This document shows, piece after piece, positions 16,540 to 25,211 of a DNA stretch of 49,210 nucleotides. Source of the DNA: Candidatus Zixiibacteriota bacterium (GTDB lineage Bacteria > Electryoneota > B3-LCP); the NCBI GenBank assembly GCA_003599535.1, contig QZKQ01000027.1:1-49210 (forward strand), written 5' to 3'. The position numbers were made by a program, and so were the translations under genes. Within the stretch, counting starts at the first letter, position 1. Each line of letters starts with the position of its first letter. The notes under the pieces are model-generated. The model was given only the letters and a program-made list of their open reading frames with translations, did not search any database and was not told the origin of the DNA.

Positions 16540-16573
16540 GGCGGATCTGAGCCGCTGCCGGCTGCTTTCCGCC
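16540..16573 (-). other. Imperfect stem-loop in the gap before the epimerase gene
   Basis: Inverted repeats GGCGGA/TCCGCC enclose a second stem AGCCG/CGGCT with a 4-nt loop; the two stems are separated by a symmetric 4/4 internal loop. It lies between the stop at 16608 and the GTG at 16509. No U-tract follows on the minus strand, so termination is doubtful. The rest of the 16510-16607 gap shows nothing recognisable. Confidence 0.35.
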
Positions 16574-16607
16574 AATATCGTTTTAATGAACGGCTCGGGA
16601 ATGCAAT

Positions 16608-18020
16608 CTACAAATTCTTCCGGTGCCGGATGGCGAACTTGATCGTATTCCAGAATCCGATGTCGGTTTCCCGCATGAAGCGGTAGGTATAGGACATTCC
16701 GAACAGGAGGAAGAACAGGCGGTCCAGGGGGAGCTTCACCAGCCGGGCCAGGACCGGGATCAGCCACGGCATCTTGACTCCCAGGTAAAAAAGCTTCTGC
16801 AGCCGGGTCAACTGGCGGATATTCGCCTGTTTCAGTACGCTCCCGGAGAAGAAGGAGGCTTCCAGGTTATCCAGGGAGAAGCGGTCGTCCAGCAGCCCCT
16901 TGGAACGGGCGATGTCGGCCAGCTCGGTGCGGGGGTAGGGCTGCAGGATGGAGCACCAGGGGTAATCCACTTTGATCTCGGCATTCAGGCGGATGGTTTT
17001 GACCGCCTTTTCCACCGTCTCGTCCGGCAAACCCATGATATTGAAGGTTTTCATGCGGATGCCGTACCGGCGGAACCAGGCCGCAGCGTCGCGGATCTGC
17101 TGGTCGCTGATGTTCTTATTCAAGATGGTGCGGCGCAGCTCCGCGTCGCCCGACTCGATGCCGAACATGACCAGGTAGCAGCCCGCCTCCTTCAGCATCC
17201 GCACGATCTCTTCATTGACCAGGTTGACGCGGACGTTGCAGGCGAAGGGGAGGCCGATTTCCCGCCGGTACATGGGCAGAAACCGTGCCAGCCACTCCTG
17301 GTCCAGGATGAAGATGTCGTCGTTGATAAAAATGCGCTTCAAGGGGAAACGGGCCTTGACCTGCCGCATCTCCTCGACCGCCCGTTCGGCGGAATGCCGC
17401 CGCAGCACCTTCATCTTGCCGTGGTACATGCGGTTGAAGTCCCGGTTGAAGCAAAAACTGCACAGGTAGGGACATCCGCGCGCGGTGATGAAGGGCTTGG
17501 TGGGGTAATCCCGCAGGTACTGATACTTGTAATAGATGTCGCGGTCGGGCAGGGGGTAGTTGTCCAGGTCGTTCTCGCCCGGCCCCACCTCGTTGCGCAC
17601 GATGGTCCCGTCCCGCTTGACCCAGAGGTTGCGGACGTTGCTGTAGTCTTCCCCCCGATCCAGGCGGGCACACAGCTCGGCGGCGGCCTCCTCCCCTTCG
17701 CCCCGGCAGACAATGTCAATGGCCGGATGCTCCACCGTCTCGGGGAAGAAGGTCGGGTGCGGCCCCCCCAGGAGGATGGGGGCGCTCACCGTCTGCTTCA
17801 CCTGCGCGGCGATTTCCAGGCAGCGGACATGGTCGCCGGTCATGGCGGAAAAGGCCACGAGGTCGGGCCGGTAGTCGCGGACGCGGTCGTAGAGCGCCTT
17901 GCCCTCCTCGCCTTCCAGGAACAGGTCAACCGTGTGGCCGGCCCGCTTCAGGTAGGCGGAGATGGACATGACGCCGGTGAATTCGAACTGGACAGTCTGG
18001 AGAAAGAGGACTCGAGCCAT
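16608..18020 (-). CDS. B12-binding-type radical SAM protein (pair with 20656-22119)
   Basis: 470 aa. The N-terminal Rossmann-like cobalamin-type domain (1-150) has ILLGGPHPTFFPETVEHPA and CRGEGEEAAAEL. The radical SAM core has Cys183, Cys187 and Cys190 (RGCPYLCSFC) for the 4Fe-4S cluster, with later blocks INDDIFIL, MFGIESGDAELR and MGLPDETVEKAV. The classical D-x-H-x-x-G lower ligand of B12 is not visible, as in many of these methylase-type enzymes. The C-terminal about 70 residues are hydrophobic (LPLDRLFFLLFGMSYTYRFM), suggesting membrane contact. It shares the GGPHPT-F-P block with 20656-22119 and is closer to it than to the tandem family. It starts 7 bp after the GT9 gene. Substrate unknown; a C-methylation or similar radical step is an inference. 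Confidence 0.88.
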   Translation of the reverse strand: MARVLFLQTVQFEFTGVMSISAYLKRAGHTVDLFLEGEEGKALYDRVRDYRPDLVAFSAMTGDHVRCLEIAAQVKQTVSAPILLGGPHPTFFPETVEHPAIDIVCRGEGEEAAAELCARLDRGEDYSNVRNLWVKRDGTIVRNEVGPGENDLDNYPLPDRDIYYKYQYLRDYPTKPFITARGCPYLCSFCFNRDFNRMYHGKMKVLRRHSAERAVEEMRQVKARFPLKRIFINDDIFILDQEWLARFLPMYRREIGLPFACNVRVNLVNEEIVRMLKEAGCYLVMFGIESGDAELRRTILNKNISDQQIRDAAAWFRRYGIRMKTFNIMGLPDETVEKAVKTIRLNAEIKVDYPWCSILQPYPRTELADIARSKGLLDDRFSLDNLEASFFSGSVLKQANIRQLTRLQKLFYLGVKMPWLIPVLARLVKLPLDRLFFLLFGMSYTYRFMRETDIGFWNTIKFAIRHRKNL

Positions 18021-18027
18021 ATGGATA

Positions 18028-19236
18028 TCACTGATTCGCGATCAAACCCCGGCCGCGGCGGTTCTCCGCCCAGAGGCGGTGGTAATCTTCGACGTGCGCC
18101 ATCACCTCATCCACCGTGATGCGGCGCATGCATTCCGCCTCCCGCTTGCAGCGGATCTTCTTCAGGGTCTTGAAGAAGACGCAGGGGCTGCAATCCAGGT
18201 CCTTGTAAAGGGGCCGGTGCAGGTCCCCCAGGGGACCGTAGCGCCGGGGGCTTTCCGGGCCATAGAAGGAAATGGTCGGGACCCGGGCGGCATAGGCCAG
18301 GTGCAGAGGGCCGGAATCGTTGGTAATGAACAGGTTCAGCCGGGAAATCACTGCGATGTATTCGTGCAGACTGGTGCGTCCCGCCAGGTTGACGGGGTCT
18401 TCCCGCATCATGGACACGGCTTGGTTCACGTAGAGAACTTCATCCGGGGCGCCGAAGAGCACCACCCGGGCGCCCAGCTTCTGCACCATGCGGTCGGCCA
18501 GCTCGGCGAAGTTCACCAGCCCCCAGCGCCGCTCCTTGGCCACGTCCGAGGCGTTGACGTTCAACCCCACCACGAATTCATGGCTGCCCACTCCTTCGCC
18601 GGCCAGCAGGTCGTCGGCGGCGGCCAGATCTTCCGGAGTCAAGGGCAGCGGTTCCGCCAGCAGTTCTTCCAGCGACGGCTCGCCGGTGACGCCGAAAGGC
18701 TCCAGCACCCGGTAGAAAGTCCGGGCGATGTGCTCATCCTCTCGGAATTCGATGGGTTTGGTGAAGAGCGACTGGCGGCCGGGCACGGAGAAGCCGACCG
18801 TCTGCCCCACCCCCGCGTAAAAACTGACCATTTCCGCGAAGTGCACCAGCGGTTCCAGGTCAATGATCAGGTCGAACTGAAAGTTGCGCAGGACGAAGAA
18901 GAGCCGGAACAGCTCCCGCCCGAAATCCTTCAGCGTGGTCAGGTGCAGGTAAATGGCCTCGTCGTACAGGCCGGAATTTTCGTACACTCCCTTGTTCGGC
19001 GCCAGCGTCAGGAAGACGACCTGGGCTTCGGGGAACAACTGGCGGATCTTCCGCAACGTGGGCGAACACTGCACCAGGTTGCCGATGCCCCAGAACTTGA
19101 TCACCAGGATGCGGTGGATGCCTTCGGGACGGCGCAACGGCGGAAAGATCTGGCGGAAGCGGTCGTAGTGGTACAGGTACTTGCACACCACCGTGCCGAC
19201 CTTGGAATCCAACTGCCGTATCAGCTCCAAGTTCAT
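18028..19236 (-). CDS. GT9-family glycosyltransferase (heptosyltransferase-like)
   Basis: 402 aa, GT-B fold, related to LPS heptosyltransferases (WaaC/WaaF/WaaQ) and other ADP-sugar enzymes. The N-terminal domain has ILVIKFWGIGNLVQCSPTLR; the C-terminal donor domain has RWGLVNFAELADRM, LFGAPDE and TNDSGPLHLAYAARVPTISF followed by YGPESPRRYGP. A cysteine cluster near the C-terminus (CSPCVFF, then CKREAECMRRIT) is usual for the family. It sits between two B12-type radical SAM genes with 7-bp gaps on both sides, so it is part of that operon. The radical SAM products may therefore act on the glycan or lipid this enzyme builds (inference). Heptose specificity is not proven. Confidence 0.88.
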   Translation of the reverse strand: MNLELIRQLDSKVGTVVCKYLYHYDRFRQIFPPLRRPEGIHRILVIKFWGIGNLVQCSPTLRKIRQLFPEAQVVFLTLAPNKGVYENSGLYDEAIYLHLTTLKDFGRELFRLFFVLRNFQFDLIIDLEPLVHFAEMVSFYAGVGQTVGFSVPGRQSLFTKPIEFREDEHIARTFYRVLEPFGVTGEPSLEELLAEPLPLTPEDLAAADDLLAGEGVGSHEFVVGLNVNASDVAKERRWGLVNFAELADRMVQKLGARVVLFGAPDEVLYVNQAVSMMREDPVNLAGRTSLHEYIAVISRLNLFITNDSGPLHLAYAARVPTISFYGPESPRRYGPLGDLHRPLYKDLDCSPCVFFKTLKKIRCKREAECMRRITVDEVMAHVEDYHRLWAENRRGRGLIANQ

Positions 19237-19243
19237 CGCGTCG

Positions 19244-20659
19244 TCAGACCCAGGTTAAGAACGCCCGGAGCATGCGCAGGAAGTGCAGCAACTCCTGGGG
19301 CGAATTGATGCGCCGCAGGGTGCGCCAGACGATCCGGGGTCGCAGGTAGTAGCGCCGGGTGGCCCAGTTGCGGAACCGGGTGATCTCCTCGGCCGGCAGC
19401 CCCGGATAGTTGGTCACGGAATGATCCTGTTCGTACTGCTCCCAATCGGTCGAAGCCAGCCAGCCGCTCTCCACCGCCATGCGGTAGAATTCCGATCCCG
19501 GCCAGGGCGAGGCGCAGTAGAACTGGGCGTAATCCAGGTCCAGGCTGCAGGCGAAGTTGTAGGTCTTCTTCAGGGTCGCGGGCGTCTCCCCCGGCAGGCC
19601 CAGGACGAAATGCCCGGCGATCTGGAAGCCGACCTTGCGGGTCAGGCGAACGGCCTCCTGCACTTGCTTGATGGTGATGTCCTTCTTGATGGCGTCCAGG
19701 ATGGCCTGTTCGCCGGACTCGATCCCGTAGGAGATCATCCAGCAGCCGGCCTGCTTCATCAGCTCCAGCAGCTCCAGGTCAATGTTGTCCACCCGGCTGT
19801 TGCACACCCAGCGGACCTTAAGATTGCGGCGCAGGATTTCCCGGCACAGTTCCTTGATGGCCGCCCGGATGATGGTGAACGACTCCGACCAGAAGAAGAA
19901 ATCCTTCACCCCGTACTGCGCCCCCATGTGCTCCAGCTCATCCACGATTCTGGCCGGTTTGCGGGCGCGGATCTTCTTCCCGTAGTAGCTCTGGGCCACG
20001 CAGTAGACGCAGTCGTAAGGGCAGCCCCGGGCCGTGGTGACCATGAGGAAACGGCGGCCAGAGAAGGGCAACTGGTAGTTTTCCAAGTTCACCAGGTCCC
20101 AGGCCGGGTAGGGCATCTCGTCCAGGACTGGGATGAAGCCGCGGTCGGGGGTGTGCTGGACGGCGCCGTCTACTCGCCGGGAAAGCCCCGCCACCTGCTC
20201 CAGCGGCAGTTTGCCGGCCAGGGCGTCGGCCAGGTCGGCGATGGTCATTTCCGGCTCCCCGCGCACGATGAAATCGAGCGCCCCGGTCATGGCGAAGACC
20301 TCGTCGGGCAGGGTTCCGGCGTGGATACCGAAGGCGGCGATCTTCACCCCGGGCAGGACTTCCCGCGCCTGCGGGGGGATGGTCAAGTCAAAGTTCAGTG
20401 ACGGGGTGGTGGAATTCATGACCAGCAGGTCGGGCTGGAAAGCCTTCAACTCCCCCTTCAGCTTTTCGGTGTCAATCCCTTCCACGCTGCAGTCATTGAC
20501 CTTGACCTGGTGGCCGCGGGCACGCAGCACTGCGGCGGTCTGGGTCAGGGAAATGGGCGGCCAAGTGGTGGTCCACACCCCCTCCTTCTGCATACAGCGG
20601 CCTTCCCGGGTGAACCCGAACTGCCCCGGGGACGGCGGATTGATCAGGTGCACCTTCAT
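19244..20659 (-). CDS. B12-binding-type radical SAM protein
   Basis: 471 aa. The N-terminal B12-type domain begins MKVHLINPPSPGQFGF and contains TTWPPISLTQTAAVLRARGH and VRGEPEMTIADLADAL. The 4Fe-4S motif is Cys213, Cys217, Cys220 (RGCPYDCVYC), followed by VKDFFFWSESFT, YGIESGEQAIL and FVLGLPGETPATLKKT. The N-terminal domain lacks the GGP-Y/H motif of the neighbours, making it a different subfamily from both the tandem five and the 13/16 kb pair. The C-terminus is strongly basic and aromatic (RRYYLRPRIVWRTLRR), resembling the membrane-prone tails of the tandem family. Its start overlaps the previous stop by 4 bp (20656-20659). Substrate unknown. Confidence 0.87.
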   Translation of the reverse strand: MKVHLINPPSPGQFGFTREGRCMQKEGVWTTTWPPISLTQTAAVLRARGHQVKVNDCSVEGIDTEKLKGELKAFQPDLLVMNSTTPSLNFDLTIPPQAREVLPGVKIAAFGIHAGTLPDEVFAMTGALDFIVRGEPEMTIADLADALAGKLPLEQVAGLSRRVDGAVQHTPDRGFIPVLDEMPYPAWDLVNLENYQLPFSGRRFLMVTTARGCPYDCVYCVAQSYYGKKIRARKPARIVDELEHMGAQYGVKDFFFWSESFTIIRAAIKELCREILRRNLKVRWVCNSRVDNIDLELLELMKQAGCWMISYGIESGEQAILDAIKKDITIKQVQEAVRLTRKVGFQIAGHFVLGLPGETPATLKKTYNFACSLDLDYAQFYCASPWPGSEFYRMAVESGWLASTDWEQYEQDHSVTNYPGLPAEEITRFRNWATRRYYLRPRIVWRTLRRINSPQELLHFLRMLRAFLTWV

Positions 20660-22119
20660 GCGCGCTTTTCCTGCACTCGAGGAACCGCCTCCGCCCCTTC
20701 CTTCGCCGGACTCTTCTGGAAGAGGCGGCTGGAAGCCAGGCCGTATTGCACCAGCTTGAAGAAGTTGATCCGCGAGCGGCGCATCAATTGCCAGGCGTAG
20801 CAGGCCTGGAAAATGACCTGGAAGGCCGGGTTGGGCGGCAGCTTGATCAGGCGGCGGATCAGGGGCTGGAGAAGGGGAACGCGCACTGCCAGGTGGAAGA
20901 ACTTCTGCAGGTTCTCCAGTTCCCGGATTTCCCGCCCTCGCACCACCGACGTGGTGAAGTAGCTGGCGCCGATCTCATCCACCGGGAGTTCCTTGCCCAG
21001 TTCCGCCTCGATGCGCCGGCGGATCTGGGTGCCGGGGTAAGGCTGCAACACCGAGCACCAGGGGAAGTCGGCGCGGATCTTCGCGTTGATCTTCACCGTC
21101 TGGAAAGCGTCATCCACCGTCTCGCCGGGCAACCCCACCATGTTGTAGGTGCCGAAGCGGATCTTATATTTCTTGAACAGCCGGGCGGCCTCGTAAATGT
21201 CCTCGTCGCTGACCCCCTTGGCCAGCACTTCGTTGCGGATGCGCTCCACCCCCGATTCCACCCCGAAGACGCAGGAGATGCAGCCGGCCTCCTTCAGCGC
21301 GCTGACGATCTCCTCGTCCACCAGGTTGGCCCTCACCGTGGACAGGAAGGGCAGACCGATATCCCGCTTGTACAGATTCAGGAAGGGGAACAGCCATTTT
21401 TTGTTCACGATCAGGATATCGTCGGAGAAGCCCACGAAGCGCACCGGCCAGCGGGACCGCACCTGCCGGATCTCCTCGATGACGTTTTCCTGGCTGCGGA
21501 AGCGGACGTAGCGCCCCTTGCCCCGATACAACTCCTGGAGCGTATGGTTGGCGCAGAAGTTACACTTGAAGGCGCAGCCCCGCCCGGAGATGAAGTTCTT
21601 GGACGTCTCCCGGGCGGTGATGGGGTAGCGGTCGTAATAGGTGCGATCCGGAAAGGGCAGCGCGTCCAGGTTCTGGAGTAAGGGCCGGACGGGATTGCTG
21701 AACACCTGGCCGCCGGCCTTGCCCCATAGGTTGGCGATGCGGGTCACGTCGCCGCCGTCCAGGGCTGAACCCAGTTCTGCCGTCGCCTCCTCCCCTTCCC
21801 CCACGCAGACGAAATCCACTACCGGGTCCTCGACGATCTGGGGGTAGAAGGTGGGGTGCGGCCCGCCCAGCAGCACCGTCACTTCGGGGTGGCGGGCCTT
21901 GTAGCGGCGGGCGAAATCGAGCGCCCAGTGATGCAGACCCGTGGTGCAGGAAAACCCCAGAACCGTGGGGCCGTACGCCTCCACCTCGGCCAGGGCGTTG
22001 GTGCCGCGCACGTCAATGAAAATCCGGGCGTCGTGCCCCTGGCGCTGCAGATAGGCGCTCAGGTACATGAGTCCCAGGTTTTCCGTCAACAGGTTCTGAA
22101 CCAGGGCGAATCGGGCCAT
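20656..22119 (-). CDS. B12-binding-type radical SAM protein (pair with 16608-18020)
   Basis: 487 aa from ATG 22119, chosen because GGAAGGA lies 5 nt upstream and the product then begins MARFALVQN, aligning with MARVLFLQT of its paralogue. A longer in-frame start (22170) would overlap the preceding gene. Motifs: VLLGGPHPTFYPQIVEDP and CVGEGEEATAEL in the B12-type domain; Cys182, Cys186, Cys189 (RGCAFKCNFC); FVGFSDDILIVNKKWL; FGVESGVERIR; MVGLPGETVDDAF. The hydrophobic tail after about residue 400 (LIKLPPNPAFQVIFQACYAW) matches its partner. It overlaps the next gene by 4 bp. Confidence 0.87.
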   Translation of the reverse strand: MARFALVQNLLTENLGLMYLSAYLQRQGHDARIFIDVRGTNALAEVEAYGPTVLGFSCTTGLHHWALDFARRYKARHPEVTVLLGGPHPTFYPQIVEDPVVDFVCVGEGEEATAELGSALDGGDVTRIANLWGKAGGQVFSNPVRPLLQNLDALPFPDRTYYDRYPITARETSKNFISGRGCAFKCNFCANHTLQELYRGKGRYVRFRSQENVIEEIRQVRSRWPVRFVGFSDDILIVNKKWLFPFLNLYKRDIGLPFLSTVRANLVDEEIVSALKEAGCISCVFGVESGVERIRNEVLAKGVSDEDIYEAARLFKKYKIRFGTYNMVGLPGETVDDAFQTVKINAKIRADFPWCSVLQPYPGTQIRRRIEAELGKELPVDEIGASYFTTSVVRGREIRELENLQKFFHLAVRVPLLQPLIRRLIKLPPNPAFQVIFQACYAWQLMRRSRINFFKLVQYGLASSRLFQKSPAKEGAEAVPRVQEKRA

Positions 22120-22144
22120 GACGTTCCTTCCGGGCCGTCCGGGG

Positions 22145-23584
22145 TTACCAGGCGGATTTCTCCTTTTCAATGTTCCCCTGCACCATGATGCGCAAGGTGA
22201 TCCACAGCTTGTGAAAGAAATTCTGCCGGATGGGCGTGCTACGGACGAAGCGGATCACCCGCAAGGGATTCAGCCAGAAGCGGCGGGCGGCGTAATCGCG
22301 CAGCTTTTCCAGGCGCTGGGTGGACACCCGCGACAGGTTGTGCGTGACGCGGTAGTAATGCCCGCCCTCGTCCACATTTTCCGTGGGCAGGATGATGCCG
22401 GCGCGCAGCGCCTGGTTGAAAATTTCGGTGTTGGGAAACGGCTGCAAAATGAAAAAGGAAGCGGTGTGCATGCGCGAGTCGCAGGCGAAGTCAATGGTCA
22501 TGCGGACTTCTTCTTCGGTCTCGTCCAGGAATCCGAACATGAAGAAACCGCCGGTGGAAATGTTCTTCCGGGCGGTGTAATCCACGATCCGCCGGGCATG
22601 GACCAGGTTCAGGTTCTTGCGCATCAGCTTCTGGATGCGGGGGCTGCCGGATTCGATGGCATAGATCAGGCGGTAGACCCCGGCCCGTTTCATGGTATCC
22701 ACCAGGTCTTCGTCCATGGCGTCGGCCCGCAATCCGTTGGGAAACGAAAACCCCAGCTTCATGCCGCTGTCAATGACGCCCTCGAAGATGGCCTTGGCGC
22801 GCGCTTTGTCCAGGTTGAAGATGTCGTCAATGATCTCGATTTCCTTGACCCCCAGTTGTCGCACCATGTAGTTGATCTCGTTCAACACATGCTCGACGGA
22901 CCGCTTGCGCAGCTTCTTGCCGAAGACGTCATGGCAGTAGGTGCAATGGAAGGGACATCCCCGGGTCGTCACCATGGGCAGGCAGCGCGTGGTGCGGCGG
23001 TGCAGGTTCATGGTGGCGCGGTTCTTCTTGGTGAAGTAGGCCGGCACGTCAATCAGATCCCAGGCCACCATGGGGATATCGTCCAATTTTTCCACGAACC
23101 GGCGCTGCGAGTTCAGCCGGACCTCGCCGCCCGCACCACGGTAGGCGAGGCTGGTGATATCCTCATAGGAATCTCGCATACCCTCCGCAGCGAAGCGTTC
23201 CAGGAAATCCTGGAACACCAGCTCCCCTTCGCCCACCACGGCGAAGTCAATGCCGGGATCCTGGAGCAGGTCCGCCTTGCTGGCCGTGGCGTAGGGGCCT
23301 CCCACGACTACGGGAAGATGCCGGTTGATGGTTTTGACTCGCTGCGCAGCCTGATGAATAATCTCCTTTTCGAGCGTGAAACCGGTGATGCCGACCAGAT
23401 CCGGATGAAAAGAGCGCACTTCTTTTTCCACGTCATCCAGGGTCAATTTAAAATGACGACAGTCCATGACCCGGAATTGATAGTCCCCCCGCTCCCGCGA
23501 ATATCCCGCCAGGGACAGCAGCCCCAATGGCGGAATGGTGCCGGGTATAGCCCCCATGTCAGGACGCACCAACAGGACTTTCAT
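22145..23584 (-). CDS. B12-binding-type radical SAM protein, tandem family member 5 (last transcribed)
   Basis: 479 aa. N-terminal B12-type domain with GGPYATASKADLL and VGEGELVFQDFL; Cys210, Cys214, Cys217 (RGCPFHCTYCHDVFGKKL). The family signature is present: EIIDDIFNLDKARAKAIF, FSFPNGLRAD, AIESGSPRIQKLMRKN, FGFLDETEEEV and ASFFILQPFPNTEIF. The basic, aromatic tail (RRFWLNPLRVIRFVRST) is as in its paralogues. The start has GAGGTG 8 nt upstream. It is the most divergent of the five (CHD instead of CHN, and a short extension in the N-terminal domain). A 122-bp gap with a small hairpin lies upstream, so some independent control is possible. Confidence 0.88.
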   Translation of the reverse strand: MKVLLVRPDMGAIPGTIPPLGLLSLAGYSRERGDYQFRVMDCRHFKLTLDDVEKEVRSFHPDLVGITGFTLEKEIIHQAAQRVKTINRHLPVVVGGPYATASKADLLQDPGIDFAVVGEGELVFQDFLERFAAEGMRDSYEDITSLAYRGAGGEVRLNSQRRFVEKLDDIPMVAWDLIDVPAYFTKKNRATMNLHRRTTRCLPMVTTRGCPFHCTYCHDVFGKKLRKRSVEHVLNEINYMVRQLGVKEIEIIDDIFNLDKARAKAIFEGVIDSGMKLGFSFPNGLRADAMDEDLVDTMKRAGVYRLIYAIESGSPRIQKLMRKNLNLVHARRIVDYTARKNISTGGFFMFGFLDETEEEVRMTIDFACDSRMHTASFFILQPFPNTEIFNQALRAGIILPTENVDEGGHYYRVTHNLSRVSTQRLEKLRDYAARRFWLNPLRVIRFVRSTPIRQNFFHKLWITLRIMVQGNIEKEKSAW

Positions 23585-23648
23585 CGCATTCTCACCTCGG
23601 CATTCTGTTTAGATTCTGATGAAACCAGCAAGTGGAGCGCACTTCACT

Positions 23649-23668
23649 TATGGCGCTGGTACGCCATA
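23649..23668 (-). other. Stem-loop downstream of tandem radical SAM member 4
   Basis: TATGGCG/CGCCATA, 7-bp perfect stem with a 6-nt loop, in the 122-bp gap 23585-23706. No U-tract follows on the minus strand. A second, smaller inverted repeat (AAGTG/CACTT) is nearby at about 23630-23645. I see no convincing promoter in this gap. Confidence 0.35.
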
Positions 23669-23706
23669 CCCTCCTGATTTGGGTCAACTTAGGAGTTAAC
23701 CATCTG

Positions 23707-25110
23707 CTATTTTTTCCATTTCCCGACCAGAGTCAGGGCCAGGATGAGAAACATCTCCACTGATCGACGCCAGAAGTTGGGCACCCGGGTGATGAAGCGC
23801 AGGATGCGTACCGGATTCAGGAAGAAGCGGGCGATGGCCTTGCGGCGCAGCTCTTCCAGCCGTTCGCTGGGTACCCGGGACAGGTTGACGGACACCTGGT
23901 AGTAATGCTCGAAGCTGGCGTTGACCGGCATGCCGGCGCTCAGCGCCTGGTCCCACACCTCGGTGTTGGGAAAGGGGGTCAGGATGAAGAAATTGGCCGT
24001 GTGCAGCTTCGAATTCAGGGCGAAATTGATGGTCTGCCAAGCCTCTTCCTCGGTCTCGTCAGGGAATCCCAGGATGAAGAATCCGCCCAGGAAGTAGCCC
24101 AGCTTGTTGGCCTTCTCGATATTGGCCCGGGCTTTTTCCAGATCCAGGTTCTTGCGGATGGCCTTCTGGATGCGGGGCGATCCCGATTCGATGGCGAAAA
24201 CCAGGCGATAGGCGCCGCCCTTCTTCATGATTTCCAGCAGCTCGTCGTCGAAGCTGTCGGAACGCAGCCCGTTGGGGAAGGCGAAGGTCAGGTCCAGCCG
24301 CCGGTCAATCACCTGCCGGAAGATGGCTTTGGCCCGGGGGATATCCAGATTGAAGATGTCGTCAATGAACTCGATTTCCTGGATGCCGTGCTGCTGTTTC
24401 AGCATCACCATCTCGTCAATCACGTTCTGCACGGAACGGTGACGCAGCTTTTTACCGAACAGGTTGTGGCAGTAAGAACAGCGGTAGGGGCAACCCCGCG
24501 ACGTTACCATGGGCACGGCCCGGGATCGCATCTGGTGCGGATTCATGGTGCGGTACTTCAGGAACTTCTTCTCGAAGTACTTGTCCAGGTCCAGCAGGTC
24601 CCAGGCGGGGAAGGGAATCCGGTCCAGGTCTTCGACGAACCCCCCATGCGGATTCTGCGCCACCTCGCCGTTGCGGCGGAAGGCAATGGCGGGAACGGAA
24701 GCCAGGTCGCCGCCCTGCGCCTGAGCCTGCAACCAGGCCGTGAAATTGTGCTCCGCCTCTCCGATGAAGGAGACGTCCACGTTGGGGTCGCTGGCGGCCT
24801 TCTCCGGTTCGCTGGTGGGATAGGGCCCACCCAGCAGCACGGTACGTCCCGGCCAGCGGCGCCTGGCTGCGGCGGCGATCTGGTGCGCTGCTGGGCCTTC
24901 CATGGTCAGGGCGGAAATGGCGACGACGTCGGGATCAAAATCCTCCCCGCGCGCAATGACCTGCTCGGGGGACAGTTCCAGCAGACGCCCGTCCACGATG
25001 CGGGCCTGGTGGTCGCCGGCCTGGCGCAGGCAGGCGGACAGGTACAGCAGCCCCATGGGGGGCGGCACCAGGGGGATGTCGGTGCCGGGACGGATGAAGA
25101 GTACCTTCAT
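23707..25110 (-). CDS. B12-binding-type radical SAM protein, tandem family member 4
   Basis: 467 aa from ATG 25110 (MKVLFIRPG), chosen because all paralogues start with this beta strand; a longer frame to 25158 would read through the heptamer repeat. Motifs: VLLGGPYPTSEPEKA and IGEAEHNFTAWL; Cys207, Cys211, Cys214 (RGCPYRCSYCHNLFGKKL); EFIDDIFNLDIPRAKAIF; FAFPNGLRSD; AIESGSPRIQKAIRKN; LGFPDETEEEA; FFILTPFPNTEVW. The tail RFFLNPVRILRFITRVPNF is basic and hydrophobic. The region just before the start carries heptamer repeats, and the same leader occurs before the paralogue at 27040. The ribosome-binding site is weak (GGA, 6 nt). Confidence 0.88.
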   Translation of the reverse strand: MKVLFIRPGTDIPLVPPPMGLLYLSACLRQAGDHQARIVDGRLLELSPEQVIARGEDFDPDVVAISALTMEGPAAHQIAAAARRRWPGRTVLLGGPYPTSEPEKAASDPNVDVSFIGEAEHNFTAWLQAQAQGGDLASVPAIAFRRNGEVAQNPHGGFVEDLDRIPFPAWDLLDLDKYFEKKFLKYRTMNPHQMRSRAVPMVTSRGCPYRCSYCHNLFGKKLRHRSVQNVIDEMVMLKQQHGIQEIEFIDDIFNLDIPRAKAIFRQVIDRRLDLTFAFPNGLRSDSFDDELLEIMKKGGAYRLVFAIESGSPRIQKAIRKNLDLEKARANIEKANKLGYFLGGFFILGFPDETEEEAWQTINFALNSKLHTANFFILTPFPNTEVWDQALSAGMPVNASFEHYYQVSVNLSRVPSERLEELRRKAIARFFLNPVRILRFITRVPNFWRRSVEMFLILALTLVGKWKK

Positions 25111-25113
25111 ATC

Positions 25114-25143
25114 AGATCCGAGATGCGAGATGCGTGATGCGAG
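25114..25143 (+). repeat. Heptamer tandem repeat, left arm of the inverted pair around the four-helix-bundle gene
   Basis: Four consecutive 7-nt units of consensus AGATNCG (last unit TGATGCG) followed by AG, reading on the plus strand from 25114. The order of units mirrors, on the opposite strand, the array at 25601-25638; both arrays end inward with TGATGCG-AG. The array lies directly upstream of the start codon at 25110. Confidence 0.7.
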
Positions 25144-25186
25144 CCGCCTCTTAGGCAATTCCGGAGATTCGCGTTACATGAAATTG

Positions 25187-25211
25187 GGATTGTCAGGACG
25201 GCAGTCAATCC
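25187..25211 (-). other. Stem-loop directly after the four-helix-bundle gene
   Basis: GGATTG/CAATCC, 6-bp stem with a 13-nt loop, touching the stop codon at 25212 and followed on the minus strand by CAATTTC. It could act as a weak terminator for the AT-rich gene. Confidence 0.3.
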
